A stretch of DNA of 64,000 bases from Spirochaetota bacterium (GCA_022703505.1 JAKLDN010000003.1:124001-188000); one strand, 5' to 3'; counted from the first letter of the stretch, positions 52,466 through 62,709 are shown. Made by a program: numbers and translations. Notes: generated by a model from the sequence alone, not told the origin.

Positions 52466-55400
52466 ATGAAATCATTATACCTGCTGGACGTACTGACCCG
52501 TCTGGAATCCTCCGCTCCCGTGGGGGATTTCCTCGCCCGGCTGGCGGACGGCCGCTTCCCCGTGGACTGCGGCGGCCTGGAAGGCGCCTACACGGCTCTC
52601 CTGGCGGCCCTCTGCCGCGAACGACTCGGCACCCCGGTCTTCGTGGTCGCGCCAACGGACCTGGAGGCGGAGGCCTTCGCCCGGGACCTCGGGCTGGCGG
52701 GGGTGGATGCCGAGAGTTTCCCCTGGTGGGGCACCGCCGCCTACCGCCCCGTCTCCCCCCGGGCCCCGGTCTTCGGGGAGCGGAGCGCCGCCCTGGCCCG
52801 GGCCCTGGGCCGGGCTTCCGGCGCCTCCGGGGGGGATTCCTCCCGCCCCGTCGTCGTGGTGGCCAGCCAACGGGCCGCCCTCACCCCCGTGCCCCCCCCG
52901 GACTACTTCGGAGGCCTCCTCGTGGCCCTCGAGCGGGGACAGAGCTTCGATCCCGAGGCGGTCGCGGCGCGCCTGTCCTCCTACGGTTACCTGCGGGTCC
53001 CCCGGGTCTCCCTTCCCGGGGAGTACGCCCTGAGGGGCGAGGTCCTGGACCTCTTCATGCCCGGGGACGAGGAGGCCTGGCGGGTGGTCTTCGAGTTCGA
53101 CGCGGTGGAGGAGATCCGGCGATTCGACCCCGCCGACCAGGGCTCCCGGCCTTCCCGGGAGGAGCGTGTGACGCTCCGCCCGGTCAAGGAGGTGGTCTGG
53201 GACGAGGAGCGCAGGTCCGTCCTGGCCCGTCGGCTGTCCGCCCTGCGGGGCTACGGTCCCGAGAACGCCGCTCTCCTTGCCGGGGCCCTGGCGGAGTTCG
53301 GGGAGGCCAAGGGCGAGGAGCTCCTCTTTCCCCTGGCCTTCGACCGTCCCGCCACCCTCTTCGACTACCTGCCCCGGGACGCGGTCGTCTTCCTGACGGA
53401 GCGCGAGCGGCTGTCGGGCCAGGCCGAGGCGATCGCCCGGGAGTACGCGGGACTGTACCGCAAGGCCGCCCTGGAGGGACCCGTTCCCCCGCCGGAGACC
53501 CAGCTGGTCGACTTCGAGTCCGCGGCGGCCTTCCTCCCTCGGGTCGTGCGCACCTGGAGTCTGGCGGACGCCTCCGCGGAAGGCCGCCTGGCCTTCGGTT
53601 CCGAGCCCTCCCGGTCCTTTTTCGGGAACATCACCTACTTCAAGGAGGAGCTGGGAACCCTGACCCGGGGCGGGTACGACGTCCGGGTCTTCGCGGAGAC
53701 CGACGTACAGGCGGAGCGGATCCGCCTTTTGCTCAAGGATTACCCCGTCCAGGTCCAGCCCGCCGGCCTTTCCGCGGGGTTCTCGGTCCCCGAGCTCCGC
53801 CTGATCCTGATCCAGGAAAACGAGATCTTCGGGCGTCGGAAACGAGCCCCCAAGTCCCTGAAGACCGCCCGGTCCCGGGTCATCGACACCTTCATCGAGC
53901 TTGCACCCGGGGACTTCGTGGTCCACGTGAACTACGGGATCGGCCGCTTCGCCTCCATCGAGCGGATGCGGGTCCTGGGCAACGACCGGGACTACGTGAA
54001 GATCGAGTACGCCGAGGGCGAGACGGTCTTCGTGCCCATCGAGCAGGCCAACCTGGTCCAACGGTACATCGGCAACGAGGGCGAGGAACCCCGGCTGGAC
54101 CGCCTGGGCTCCAAGAGCTGGGAGAACCGGAAGTCCAAGGTGCGCAAGTCCGTGGAGGACCTGGCGGAGCGCCTGATCCGGATCTACTCCCGGCGCCGCA
54201 CCGCCAAGGGCTTCGCATTTCCCCCGGACGGGGAGTGGCAGACCGCCTTCGAGGCTTCCTTCCCCTACGAGGAGACCGAGGACCAGCTCCGCTGCATCGC
54301 CGAGGTCAAGGAGGACATGGAGTCCGACAAGCCCATGGACCGCCTGATCTGCGGAGACGTGGGCTACGGCAAGACCGAGATAGCCCTGCGGGCCGCCTTC
54401 AAGGCCGTGATGGGAGGCAAGCAGGTCGCCTTCCTGGCCCCCACGACCATCCTGGCGGAACAGCACTACGAGACCATGAAGGAGAGATTTGCCGACTATC
54501 CCGTCCGTATCGCCATGCTCTCCCGGCTGGTGGAGAAAAAGGACCAGAGGCGGATCCTGGAGGAGGCCCGGACGGGGGCCGTGGACATCCTGGTGGGAAC
54601 CCACCGGCTTCTTCAGAAAGACATCGCCTTCAAGGACCTGGGACTCCTGGTGGTGGACGAGGAGCAGCGCTTCGGGGTCAAGGACAAGGAGCGCCTAAAG
54701 GAGATCAAGGCCTCCGTGGACTGCCTGACCCTGACGGCCACCCCCATCCCGAGGACCCTGCACATGTCCCTCCTCAAGATCCGGGACATGTCCGTGCTGA
54801 CCACGCCGCCCTCCAACCGTCACCCCATCCGGACCTTCGTGGAGGAGTACGACGACGGGAAGATAGCCCAGGCGGTGCGGCGGGAGGTGGAGAGGGAGGG
54901 GCAGGTCTTCTTCCTGCACAACCGCATAGAGAGCCTGGAGGATGTGAGGACACGCTTGGCCGCCCTCGTGCCGGAGGTGATGGTGGAGACCGCCCACGGG
55001 CAGATGGACGCCCGGGAGCTGGAGGACGTGATGCACCGGTTCATCCACGGGGGCTTCCACGTCCTGGTATCCACCACCATCATCGAGAACGGGATCGACA
55101 TCCCCAACGTCAACACCATCGTCATCGATCGGGCGGACGTCTACGGCATCTCCCAGCTCTACCAGCTGCGCGGACGGGTGGGCCGCTCGGACCGCGTGGC
55201 CTACGCCCACCTTTTCTACCCGGACCGCAGGGCGCTCTCGGAGATCGCCATGAAGCGCCTGCAGATCATCTCGGACTTCACGGAGCTGGGGTCGGGGTTC
55301 AAGATCGCCATGAAGGACCTGGAGGTCCGCGGGGCGGGCAACCTCCTCGGGCGGGAGCAATCCGGGGACATCTACGCCGTGGGGTTCGACCTCTACCTCC

Positions 55401-55897
55401 GTCTCCTGGACGAGGCCGTGGCCCGGCTCACCCAGGAGGGCTGGGAGCCCGAGGAGGACCCCTACCTCGAGCTGGACTACGCGGGCTACATTCCCGACGA
55501 CTACGTCACCCAGAGCGCGGTCAAGATGGAGATGTACAAGAAGATCGCCTCGGTCTACTCCCCGGAGGACCTGGAAGCCCTGTACCGGGAGTTCGAGGAC
55601 CGCTTCGGCCCCCTGCCGGACGAGGCCGCGAGCCTACTGGCCCTGGCGGAGATCCGTCTTCTCTGCAAGCGCCTGTCCATCGCGTCCCTGAAGGAGCGGG
55701 GCGGCTTCGTGACCGTGGAGTTCTCCAAGGTGGCCAAGGTTTCCGTGGAGCGCCTGCTCCGGCTGATGCAGGAGAGCGGCCAGAAGATGAAACTGGATCC
55801 CAAGCGGCCCAACGTCCTGTCCATATCCACGGGCCCGATCGGCCTCCGGGAGAAGAGCGAGTTTATTAGAGAAAAACTCGCCGCCCTGGCCGGATGA
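52466..55897 (+). CDS. mfd: Transcription-repair coupling factor Mfd
   Basis: Removes stalled RNA polymerase and recruits nucleotide excision repair. 1143 residues: UvrB-like N-terminal domain, RNA polymerase interaction domain (APGDFVVHVNYGIGRF), helicase motor with Walker A GDVGYGKTE (630-638), DEEQ at about 731 (LLVVDEEQRFGV), TRG motif region and a C-terminal domain. MKSLYLLDVL is used as the start by family alignment. One dispersed word encodes R-G-Q-S-F-D in the N-terminal domain. A third repair system in this window, after MrfAB and DnaE2. Confidence 0.97.
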   Translation: MKSLYLLDVLTRLESSAPVGDFLARLADGRFPVDCGGLEGAYTALLAALCRERLGTPVFVVAPTDLEAEAFARDLGLAGVDAESFPWWGTAAYRPVSPRAPVFGERSAALARALGRASGASGGDSSRPVVVVASQRAALTPVPPPDYFGGLLVALERGQSFDPEAVAARLSSYGYLRVPRVSLPGEYALRGEVLDLFMPGDEEAWRVVFEFDAVEEIRRFDPADQGSRPSREERVTLRPVKEVVWDEERRSVLARRLSALRGYGPENAALLAGALAEFGEAKGEELLFPLAFDRPATLFDYLPRDAVVFLTERERLSGQAEAIAREYAGLYRKAALEGPVPPPETQLVDFESAAAFLPRVVRTWSLADASAEGRLAFGSEPSRSFFGNITYFKEELGTLTRGGYDVRVFAETDVQAERIRLLLKDYPVQVQPAGLSAGFSVPELRLILIQENEIFGRRKRAPKSLKTARSRVIDTFIELAPGDFVVHVNYGIGRFASIERMRVLGNDRDYVKIEYAEGETVFVPIEQANLVQRYIGNEGEEPRLDRLGSKSWENRKSKVRKSVEDLAERLIRIYSRRRTAKGFAFPPDGEWQTAFEASFPYEETEDQLRCIAEVKEDMESDKPMDRLICGDVGYGKTEIALRAAFKAVMGGKQVAFLAPTTILAEQHYETMKERFADYPVRIAMLSRLVEKKDQRRILEEARTGAVDILVGTHRLLQKDIAFKDLGLLVVDEEQRFGVKDKERLKEIKASVDCLTLTATPIPRTLHMSLLKIRDMSVLTTPPSNRHPIRTFVEEYDDGKIAQAVRREVEREGQVFFLHNRIESLEDVRTRLAALVPEVMVETAHGQMDARELEDVMHRFIHGGFHVLVSTTIIENGIDIPNVNTIVIDRADVYGISQLYQLRGRVGRSDRVAYAHLFYPDRRALSEIAMKRLQIISDFTELGSGFKIAMKDLEVRGAGNLLGREQSGDIYAVGFDLYLRLLDEAVARLTQEGWEPEEDPYLELDYAGYIPDDYVTQSAVKMEMYKKIASVYSPEDLEALYREFEDRFGPLPDEAASLLALAEIRLLCKRLSIASLKERGGFVTVEFSKVAKVSVERLLRLMQESGQKMKLDPKRPNVLSISTGPIGLREKSEFIREKLAALAG
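52936..52946 (+). repeat. Dispersed 11-mer in mfd
   Basis: Read R-G-Q-S-F-D; the last copy in the window. Confidence 0.8.
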
Positions 55898-55906
55898 TCG
55901 GTGCCC

Positions 55907-57193
55907 CTATTTCCTTTCTTCTTTCTCCCTGATCTCCGGGTCCTCCATGGTCGATTCCGAAAAACCGTCTCGTTCCATGCCCAAGGGCGGCCGGTGGGCG
56001 GGCGCCTGGCCGAAGCGCCGTCGGGCCATCCGGGATTGCGCCCATACCCCCGCCCCGGCCATGAGGGCGGTGAACAGGAACACCAGCCTCATGGAGGATG
56101 CCTGGTAGAGGATGCCGCCCAGCAGGGACCCGAAGACCTGCCCCGCGGTGAGCAGGGCCTCGTGCACCGTCATCCGCCTGTCCCGGTCGGACGCCCCGGA
56201 GGCCCCGTAGAACATGGAGTTGTTGTAGGCCCAGGCGGCCGCGAAACCGAAGACCCCGAGCCCCGCGGCCAGGACGGGCAGGGACTTCGCGGCCAGGATC
56301 AGGATCAGGGCCGCCCCGCCCGCCAGGGCCGTGGGGACCGGCAGGAACCCCCTACGGAAACGCCAGAAGGAGAATCGGCTGAAGAACAGGAAGCCCGCGG
56401 TCGTGGCGGCCATCCGTACCGTGATCAGGAGCCCCGTGGCGGATTCCGACAACCCGAGTTCCGATCGCGCGAAGAGCGGGAAGATGTTGGCCTGGATGCC
56501 GACGGCGGCGTACAGGACGGCGACGGAGAGCCAGGCGGAAAACCTGAAGGGCGAGCTTTCGTCCCGGGCGGGAGAGACTCCGGCGCGCTTCGAAACCGGC
56601 CGCTCGTCCGAGTCCCGGAGGAAGCGTCGGGACATCTGCAGGAAGACTGCGTTCGCGGTGAACATCGCGACGGCGAACCAGAGGGGAAGGAATTTGTCCC
56701 GCTCGCTCAGGGTCCCCGCGAGGTAGGGGCTGACGATCCCCCCCACGCTCCAGGAAAAGCTGAACAGGCCGGTCGCCCGGGAGAGGTCCCGGCCTTCCAG
56801 GCCCCGGGACAGCCAGCCCATGAGGGGAGGCCAGAAGAAGGCGATGACCGCGCCGAAGGCGGAGTAGGCCAGGAAGGCCGCGGGTAGGCTGGGAAAGACG
56901 CAGAGGAGCAGGATGATGACCGCCGACGAGGCGGTCATGAAGGTCATGGAATTCCGGGGAACCAGCCGCGCCGTCAGACGCCGGAAGGCCAGGCAGGCCG
57001 CGAAGTAGACCAGGGACCAGAGGGCCCCGAACCGTCCCACCACCGCCGGGGGGGCCTGGAAGACCTCCCGCAGGATGAAGATGAGGCCGAGGTTCACGCT
57101 GCCGATTCCCAGGCTGTTCAGGAACGCGGCGGGCCCTATGACGGCCATCTTCCGCAGCCCCGCGGATCGGACCGGAGGTTCGACGGGATTCAT
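55907..57193 (-). CDS. MFS transporter
   Basis: 428-residue major facilitator protein with about 12 transmembrane helices, a charged loop between helices 6 and 7 (SKRAGVSPARDESSPF) and an MFS-like FFWPPLMGWLSRG segment. The ligand is unknown; drug or sugar efflux types are possible. Its tail is highly charged (MEDPEIREKEERK). Convergent with mfd, nine bases apart. Confidence 0.88.
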   Translation of the reverse strand: MNPVEPPVRSAGLRKMAVIGPAAFLNSLGIGSVNLGLIFILREVFQAPPAVVGRFGALWSLVYFAACLAFRRLTARLVPRNSMTFMTASSAVIILLLCVFPSLPAAFLAYSAFGAVIAFFWPPLMGWLSRGLEGRDLSRATGLFSFSWSVGGIVSPYLAGTLSERDKFLPLWFAVAMFTANAVFLQMSRRFLRDSDERPVSKRAGVSPARDESSPFRFSAWLSVAVLYAAVGIQANIFPLFARSELGLSESATGLLITVRMAATTAGFLFFSRFSFWRFRRGFLPVPTALAGGAALILILAAKSLPVLAAGLGVFGFAAAWAYNNSMFYGASGASDRDRRMTVHEALLTAGQVFGSLLGGILYQASSMRLVFLFTALMAGAGVWAQSRMARRRFGQAPAHRPPLGMERDGFSESTMEDPEIREKEERK

Positions 57194-57294
57194 GCGGATC
57201 CAGCTCCTTGATGCGTCGGTCGGGGCGCGGCCTGCCGCGCCCCGTGGGCGAGAAGGCAGACTAGGCCGCGGCGGCGGGTTAGGTCAAGGCGGTT

Positions 57295-57324
57295 TTGACA
57301 TCCGGCTCCCGGGGGCTGTACAAT
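57295..57324 (+). promoter_or_regulatory. Promoter of ligA
   Basis: TTGACA, 18 bases and TACAAT: near-consensus. The remainder of the 199-base gap before ligA holds GC-rich inverted repeats. Confidence 0.75.
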
Positions 57325-57392
57325 CGATCCCGGCGGGGGACGCCGGCCGGAGCGGCCGGGAACCCCGGCCCGGAACGGAGGGACGGAGCCGG

Positions 57393-59297
57393 ATGGACAA
57401 GGCAGAGCGGATTCGGGAACTGGAAGCCCTGGTCGAGCGTCACAACGACCTGTACTACAACTCCCAGCCCGAGATCTCCGACGCGGAGTTCGACGCGCTC
57501 CGGGACGAGCTCGCCTCCCTTTCCCCGGGGAGTCCCGTCCTGGGAAGAATCGGGGCGGATGCCGCCGACGGATTCCCCAAGGTCCGCCACCTCATGCCCA
57601 TGGGCAGCCAGGACAAGGCCACGAGCCCCGAGGAATTTCTCAAGTGGGCCGCCAAGGTGTGCCATCCCGAGTACCTGGTGCAGTACAAGCTGGACGGGGC
57701 CTCCCTGGAGCTCCAGTACGAGAAGGGAATCCTCTCCCGGGCGGTAACCCGGGGGGACGGACAGGTCGGGGACGAGATCACCCCGAACGCCCGGCGCATG
57801 GCCGGGGTCCTGGCCAGCCTGCCGGAACCGTTTTCCGGCGCCGTGCGGGGCGAGGTGGTGATGACCCGGGAGGTCCACGCCCGGAAGTACGCGGACAAGG
57901 CGAACTGCCGGAACGCGGCCAACGGCCTCATGAAGAGGAAGGACGGGATCGGGAGCGAGGATCTCCGGGTGATCTGCTACGATGCATCAAGCGTCGGGGA
58001 CGCCCTTGGCGTCGTGGACGAAGTTTTTTTTCCGGACGAGAAGTCCAAGCTGTCCTGGCTGGAGCGGATGGGTTTCGAGACCGTGCCCCTGCGGATCTTC
58101 GCCTCCCCCGGGGAGGTGGTGGATTGGCGGGCCCACGTGATGGACGCCCGCCCGGGGCTTCCCTACGACATCGACGGCCTCGTGGTGAAGGGCAACGAGA
58201 TCGACCCCGCGGACATGGCCCGGGCCCGGCCGGAAAAGCAGATCGCCTTCAAGTTCTCCCCCGAGGAGGCCGTGTCGACGGTCCTGCGGGTGGAGTGGAG
58301 CGAGTCGGGGGCGAACTTCACCCCCATCGGGGTCCTGGACCCCGTGCGCCTGGCCGGGACGGTCGTCCAGCGGGCCAACCTCTGCAATACCGACATGATC
58401 CGCTCCCTGTCGCTCCGGATCGGGAGCCGGGTGGTCATCACCAAGCGGGGGGAAATCATCCCCAAGATCGAATCCCTGGTGGAGAATCCGCCGGACGCGC
58501 GGGAGATCCCGGTACCCTCGGACTGCCCCTCCTGCGGTACCGCCCTGGTGGACGAGGGGACACGCCTGTTCTGCCCGAACCCGGAATGTCCGAAGAAGTC
58601 CCTGCATCGCCTGGAGAAATGGCTCTCGGTCCTGGATGTACGGGACTTCGGCTCGGTGATTCTGGGCAAGCTCCATGCCGCCGGCCGGGTCCGGACCCTG
58701 GCGGACCTCTACACCCTGCGGGCGGAGGAGCTCTCGTCCTTCGAGCGCATGGGGGACGTCCTGGCCCGGAAGATCCTGCGCAACCTGGCGGCCCGGAACG
58801 AGGTTAGCCTGGCGGAATTCGTGGCGGGCCTGGACATCGAGGGGGTGGGGGAGCTGGTGACGGAGAAGGCCGTGGCCGCCGGCTTCGACACCCTGGAGAA
58901 GCTTAGAGCCGCCACGCCGGAAGAACTTTCGGCCGTCGACGGCTTCGGGGAGATCCTGGCCCGTACCCTGTCGGAGGGGCTCCGCGCCCTGGGCCCGGAG
59001 ATCGACGCCCTGGCCGCCTCCGGGGCCGTCCGGATCCGCCCGCCCGCCGCGGCGGGTCCCCTGGCCGGGAAGAGCTTCTGCTTCACCGGGGAGCTCAAGT
59101 CTCTGAAGCGGGGCCAGGCGGAAGCCCGGGTGAAGGTCCGGGGGGGCTCGGTCAAGTCCTCGGTGACCAAGGATCTGTCCTACCTGGTGACGAACGATCC
59201 GGAGTCCGGATCGGACAAGAACCGCAAGGCCCGGGCCTTCGGAGTCCCGGTGATCGGCGAGGAGGAATTCCTCGCCCTGGTGGAGGGAACATCGTGA
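57393..59297 (+). CDS. ligA: NAD-dependent DNA ligase
   Basis: Seals nicks in replication and repair. 634 residues. The adenylation lysine is K99 in YKLDGASLELQYEKG; zinc cysteines occur in CPSCGTALVDEGTRLFCPNPEC; an HhH domain (VGELVTEKAV; SAVDGFGEILART) and a C-terminal BRCT domain (LAGKSFCFTGELKSLKRGQAE) follow. An 8-base T run at 58024-58031 lies in the coding region. No dispersed word is found here, unlike in the other repair genes. Confidence 0.97.
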   Translation: MDKAERIRELEALVERHNDLYYNSQPEISDAEFDALRDELASLSPGSPVLGRIGADAADGFPKVRHLMPMGSQDKATSPEEFLKWAAKVCHPEYLVQYKLDGASLELQYEKGILSRAVTRGDGQVGDEITPNARRMAGVLASLPEPFSGAVRGEVVMTREVHARKYADKANCRNAANGLMKRKDGIGSEDLRVICYDASSVGDALGVVDEVFFPDEKSKLSWLERMGFETVPLRIFASPGEVVDWRAHVMDARPGLPYDIDGLVVKGNEIDPADMARARPEKQIAFKFSPEEAVSTVLRVEWSESGANFTPIGVLDPVRLAGTVVQRANLCNTDMIRSLSLRIGSRVVITKRGEIIPKIESLVENPPDAREIPVPSDCPSCGTALVDEGTRLFCPNPECPKKSLHRLEKWLSVLDVRDFGSVILGKLHAAGRVRTLADLYTLRAEELSSFERMGDVLARKILRNLAARNEVSLAEFVAGLDIEGVGELVTEKAVAAGFDTLEKLRAATPEELSAVDGFGEILARTLSEGLRALGPEIDALAASGAVRIRPPAAAGPLAGKSFCFTGELKSLKRGQAEARVKVRGGSVKSSVTKDLSYLVTNDPESGSDKNRKARAFGVPVIGEEEFLALVEGTS

Positions 59298-59893
59298 AAC
59301 GTCGAGGTCCCGGCCTGTTCATGGCCGTCCTTCTAGTGCTCGCCCTGGCCTTCCTGGGCCTGACCGCCCTAACGGCCCTGCAGAAGGCGGAAATCGCCCG
59401 GCTCGAGAGGGGGATCCAGTCCCTCAAGGAGGAGCTCGTCCCGATCCGGTTCATGGTCCTGGAGCGGGACAAGGGGGTGGTGAAGGCCCGGGTCCGGATG
59501 TACGACCTGGCCGGGAACGAGGTGGACCTCCTGGAGATGACCTGGCCGGGAACGGAGCTCTCCTTCGATTTCTCCGTCGTGCCCGCCTCGGGCCGCTACC
59601 TGGCCTTCCCCCGCCGGATCTTCACGGACCGGCTGGCCCCCTCCTCGGGGACCAACCTCTTTCCCCGGTACGACCGGGCCGGGTTTCCCGGGATCTTCGA
59701 GGGGGCGGAGTTCGGGCGGCTCGGGAGAACGCGCCTTTCGGGGCTCTTCCAGGCCCTCAAGGAGGACCGGGAACCCTCGGGCTCCTTCGGGAGCGTCGTG
59801 CACGACATAGCCCGCATCGCGGCCTTCGAGCCGGGGGTGGTCTACAAGGTGGTCGTCCGGCCCAAGGGCGGGATCGAGATCCTGGAGGACTGA
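59294..59893 (+). CDS. Single-pass membrane protein of unknown function
   Basis: 199 residues; GTG start overlapping ligA's stop (GTGA). One N-terminal helix (LFMAVLLVLALAFLGLTALTAL), a short coiled coil (KAEIARLERGIQSLKEEL) and an extracytoplasmic beta-rich region. Pairs with the next gene, which has the same layout. No family recognised. Confidence 0.7.
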   Translation: MKRRGPGLFMAVLLVLALAFLGLTALTALQKAEIARLERGIQSLKEELVPIRFMVLERDKGVVKARVRMYDLAGNEVDLLEMTWPGTELSFDFSVVPASGRYLAFPRRIFTDRLAPSSGTNLFPRYDRAGFPGIFEGAEFGRLGRTRLSGLFQALKEDREPSGSFGSVVHDIARIAAFEPGVVYKVVVRPKGGIEILED

Positions 59894-59894
59894 G

Positions 59895-60800
59895 GTGGAC
59901 ATCGAATCCCTCAAGGGCCCGCTCTTCGCGGCCGCCGACGCCGTGAGCTTCCTCCTGACCCGCCCGGCGGGCTGGGCGATCCTGGGCGGGATCCTGGCGC
60001 TCGGATTCGCCCTTCGGGCCTCCGGGGCCCTGCGAGACCGCTTCCTGGCCTGCGAGGCCTCGGGCCGGCGGATGGGCGCGGGGCAGGCCCTCGGCATCCT
60101 GCTCCGGGAGCTGTACGGGAGCCTCGCGGGTGCCGTCGCTGTACTGCCCACGGTCGCGGTCGTGCTGGTCGGAGCCGTCCTCCTGGTGGGGGTCTCGGAT
60201 TCCGTGCGGAGGCTCGACGAGATCGCCGAGAACCGGGCCCGCATCTCCGAGCTCTCCGCGGTTGTGCGGAACCTGGAGCGGCGCTATCGGGTGGCGGACG
60301 TCCGGGTCCTGTCCGCGGACGGCCGGACCGCCCGTTTGTCCCTGGCCTTCTACGACTCCCGGATACCGGGCAAGCCGGTCCGGACCCAGGAGGCGGCGGT
60401 CGAGGGCTCCGAGGTCTTCGTGGACGCCCTGGTCCTCGACTTCGCCTACTCCGAGATCGAGTCCGGCCGGAGGGTGAACCTGGCCCTCCCGTACCGGGTC
60501 TACGGCAACCTCCAGGCCCCGGCGGACGGCCAGGAGCTGGCCCTCCTGGACGAACGGGGCGTCCCACTCCTGTACCGCCGGGCGGAAGCGGAGATCTACG
60601 GCATCGAACCGGAGGCCTACGACGCGCGCCTGGAGGAACTCATGGACCTCCTCGAGGACGAGGGGGCCCGGAGGAGGGCCGGGATCGTCCGGAGCGTCTT
60701 CGGGGCCGCGGTCCGGCGCAGGGTCCGGGCCGGGGATTCCTTCACGATCTGGATCGAGCAGACCGGGGGCCTCACGATCAAGGGGGACGGCGGGTTCTGA
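59895..60800 (+). CDS. Membrane protein of unknown function, related in layout to the previous gene
   Basis: 301 residues, GTG start two bases after the previous stop codon. Two membrane segments (AGWAILGGILALGFAL and VAVLPTVAVVLVGAVLLVGV), then a coiled coil (RLDEIAENRARISELSAVVRNLERRY) and a soluble domain. Both proteins show a strand V(K/R)ARxRMYD or VRVLSADGRTARLSLAFYD after the coil, suggesting a common domain. The function is unknown. Confidence 0.68.
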   Translation: MDIESLKGPLFAAADAVSFLLTRPAGWAILGGILALGFALRASGALRDRFLACEASGRRMGAGQALGILLRELYGSLAGAVAVLPTVAVVLVGAVLLVGVSDSVRRLDEIAENRARISELSAVVRNLERRYRVADVRVLSADGRTARLSLAFYDSRIPGKPVRTQEAAVEGSEVFVDALVLDFAYSEIESGRRVNLALPYRVYGNLQAPADGQELALLDERGVPLLYRRAEAEIYGIEPEAYDARLEELMDLLEDEGARRRAGIVRSVFGAAVRRRVRAGDSFTIWIEQTGGLTIKGDGGF

Positions 60801-60823
60801 ACGGGCAGCCGATCCGCCGCCCG

Positions 60824-60861
60824 GGGCTGTCCGAAAAGCTCAGTAGCTTTTTGGACAGCCC
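60824..60861. other. 17-bp hairpin between the membrane-protein gene and argS
   Basis: GGGCTGTCCGAAAAGCT pairs with AGCTTTTTGGACAGCCC around a CAGT loop, with a single G-T pair. No T-run follows, but the A/T-rich inner arm may give weak termination. It shares the GGCTGTCC/GGACAGCC arms with the hairpin after secG. Confidence 0.6.
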
Positions 60862-60868
60862 GACCGTA

Positions 60869-60896
60869 TTGCCCTTCCTCCCCGCGCCGCTATAGA
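60869..60896 (+). promoter_or_regulatory. Candidate promoter of argS
   Basis: TTGCCC, 16 bases and TATAGA, 34 bases before the ATG. Confidence 0.5.
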
Positions 60897-60930
60897 ATCC
60901 CGGCGACCACACCATCCCCGAGGAGATCCC

Positions 60931-62700
60931 ATGAAGGACGCGAAAACTCTCTGGAAGGCCTGCGTATCCCGAGCCTTGGAGGCGCTCGCCCGGGAGAAAG
61001 GGATCCCCGCGGAGGCGCTCTCGGCCCTGCCCCCGGCCGTCGAGGTGCCGCCCAAGCCGGAACTCGGGGACCTCGGGTTCCCCATGTTCCCCTACGCCAA
61101 GGTCCTCCGGGCCGCACCGGCCCAGATCGCCCAGGCCGTGGCCGCCGCCCTTGTCGGAGATCCCGAGGCCGCGGGCCTGGGGACCGTCCGCACGGAGGGC
61201 CCCTACCTGAACGTCTTCCTGGACCGTCCCGCCGTGGTGCGGGATGTCCTGGAGGCCCTCGGCCGGGATCCCGACGGGTACGGCCGGAACGAGTCCCTGG
61301 CGGGTCGGAAGATCATGGTGGAGTTCTCCAGCCCCAACACGAACAAGCCCCTCCACCTGGGCCACCTCCGGAACGACGCCCTGGGGGAGAGCGTGTCCCG
61401 GATCCTGGCGGCCAACGGGGCGGAGGTCTTCAAAATCGACCTGATCAACGACCGGGGAGTCCACATCTGCAAGTCCATGCTGGCCTACATGGCCTACGGG
61501 AACGGCCGTACCCCCGAGTCCGAGGGGGTCAAGAGCGATCATTTCGTGGGGGACTACTACGTCCGGTTCAACGACCTCAAGAAGGAGGATCCCGCCGCGG
61601 AGGAGAAGGCCCAGGCCCTCCTCGTGAAATGGGAGGCCGGGGATCCGGACACCCTGGCCCTGTGGAAGACCATGAACGGGTGGGCCGAGGGCGGGATCCG
61701 GCAGACCTACGAGCGGACCGGGATCTCCTTCGACAAGTACTACCACGAGAGCCGGATCTACGTGACCGGGAAGGACGAGGTCCTCCGGGGCCTGGAATCC
61801 GGGGTCTTCTTCAAGGCCGAGGACGGCTCCGTACGGGTGGACCTTTCGGACATCGGCCTGGAGACCAAGGTCCTGCTCCGCAAGGACGGGACTTCCATAT
61901 ACATGACCCAGGACATCGGCCTGGCCATCGAACGGCACAAGGACTGGCCCTTCGACCAGCTGATCTACGTGGTGGCCAGCGAACAGCAGTACCATTTCAA
62001 GGTCCTCTTCCACATCCTGGCCAAGCTGGGCTACCCCTGGGCCGCCAACCTCTACCATCTTTCCTACGGTCTGGTGAACCTGCCCGAGGGTCGGATGAAG
62101 ACCCGGGAGGGCACCGTGGTGGACGCGGACACCCTCCTGGACTCCCTCCGGGAACTGGCTGTGGAGGAGATCGCCTCCAAGGGCCGGGAGGACGCGGTGG
62201 GTGACATCTCGGAGACCGCGGAGAAGATCGCCCTGGGGGCCGTGCACTTCTACCTCCTCCAGGCGACGCCCTCCAAGGACATGATCTTCAACCCCAAGGA
62301 ATCCCTCTCGTTCAACGGGGCCACGGGTCCCTACATCCAGTACATGGGCGCCCGGATCTCATCCATGCTCCGGAAACACGACTCCGGGGAGGGGAACGCC
62401 CGGGGCGGGACCGTCCGGCCCGAACTCCTGGCGGGGGACGCGGAATGGGCCTTGATCCGCAGGATCGCAGAGTACCCGGAGGCCGTGGCCCAGGCCGCCC
62501 GGGACTTCGACCCCTCGGCGGTGGCGACCTGTCTGTACGACCTGGCCTCGGCGTTCAGCCGGTTCTACCACGACAATCCCGTCCTGACCGCGCCGGACAA
62601 GGATACGGCCGCGTCCCGCCTGGCCCTGGCCGCGGCGGCCCGGACGGTCCTGCGGAACGGGCTTTCCCTGGTGTGCATACCCTTCCTGGAGACGATGTGA
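60931..62700 (+). CDS. argS: Arginyl-tRNA synthetase
   Basis: Class I aminoacyl-tRNA synthetase charging tRNA-Arg. 589 residues. The HIGH-type motif is HLGH in NKPLHLGHLRND, and the KMSKS position has GRMKTREGTVV, as in many ArgS. The N-terminal tRNA-binding domain and the C-terminal DALR anticodon domain (AVAQAARDFDPSAVATCLYDLA) are present. GAGGAGA lies before the ATG. Confidence 0.97.
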   Translation: MKDAKTLWKACVSRALEALAREKGIPAEALSALPPAVEVPPKPELGDLGFPMFPYAKVLRAAPAQIAQAVAAALVGDPEAAGLGTVRTEGPYLNVFLDRPAVVRDVLEALGRDPDGYGRNESLAGRKIMVEFSSPNTNKPLHLGHLRNDALGESVSRILAANGAEVFKIDLINDRGVHICKSMLAYMAYGNGRTPESEGVKSDHFVGDYYVRFNDLKKEDPAAEEKAQALLVKWEAGDPDTLALWKTMNGWAEGGIRQTYERTGISFDKYYHESRIYVTGKDEVLRGLESGVFFKAEDGSVRVDLSDIGLETKVLLRKDGTSIYMTQDIGLAIERHKDWPFDQLIYVVASEQQYHFKVLFHILAKLGYPWAANLYHLSYGLVNLPEGRMKTREGTVVDADTLLDSLRELAVEEIASKGREDAVGDISETAEKIALGAVHFYLLQATPSKDMIFNPKESLSFNGATGPYIQYMGARISSMLRKHDSGEGNARGGTVRPELLAGDAEWALIRRIAEYPEAVAQAARDFDPSAVATCLYDLASAFSRFYHDNPVLTAPDKDTAASRLALAAAARTVLRNGLSLVCIPFLETM

Positions 62701-62709
62701 CGGCTACAA

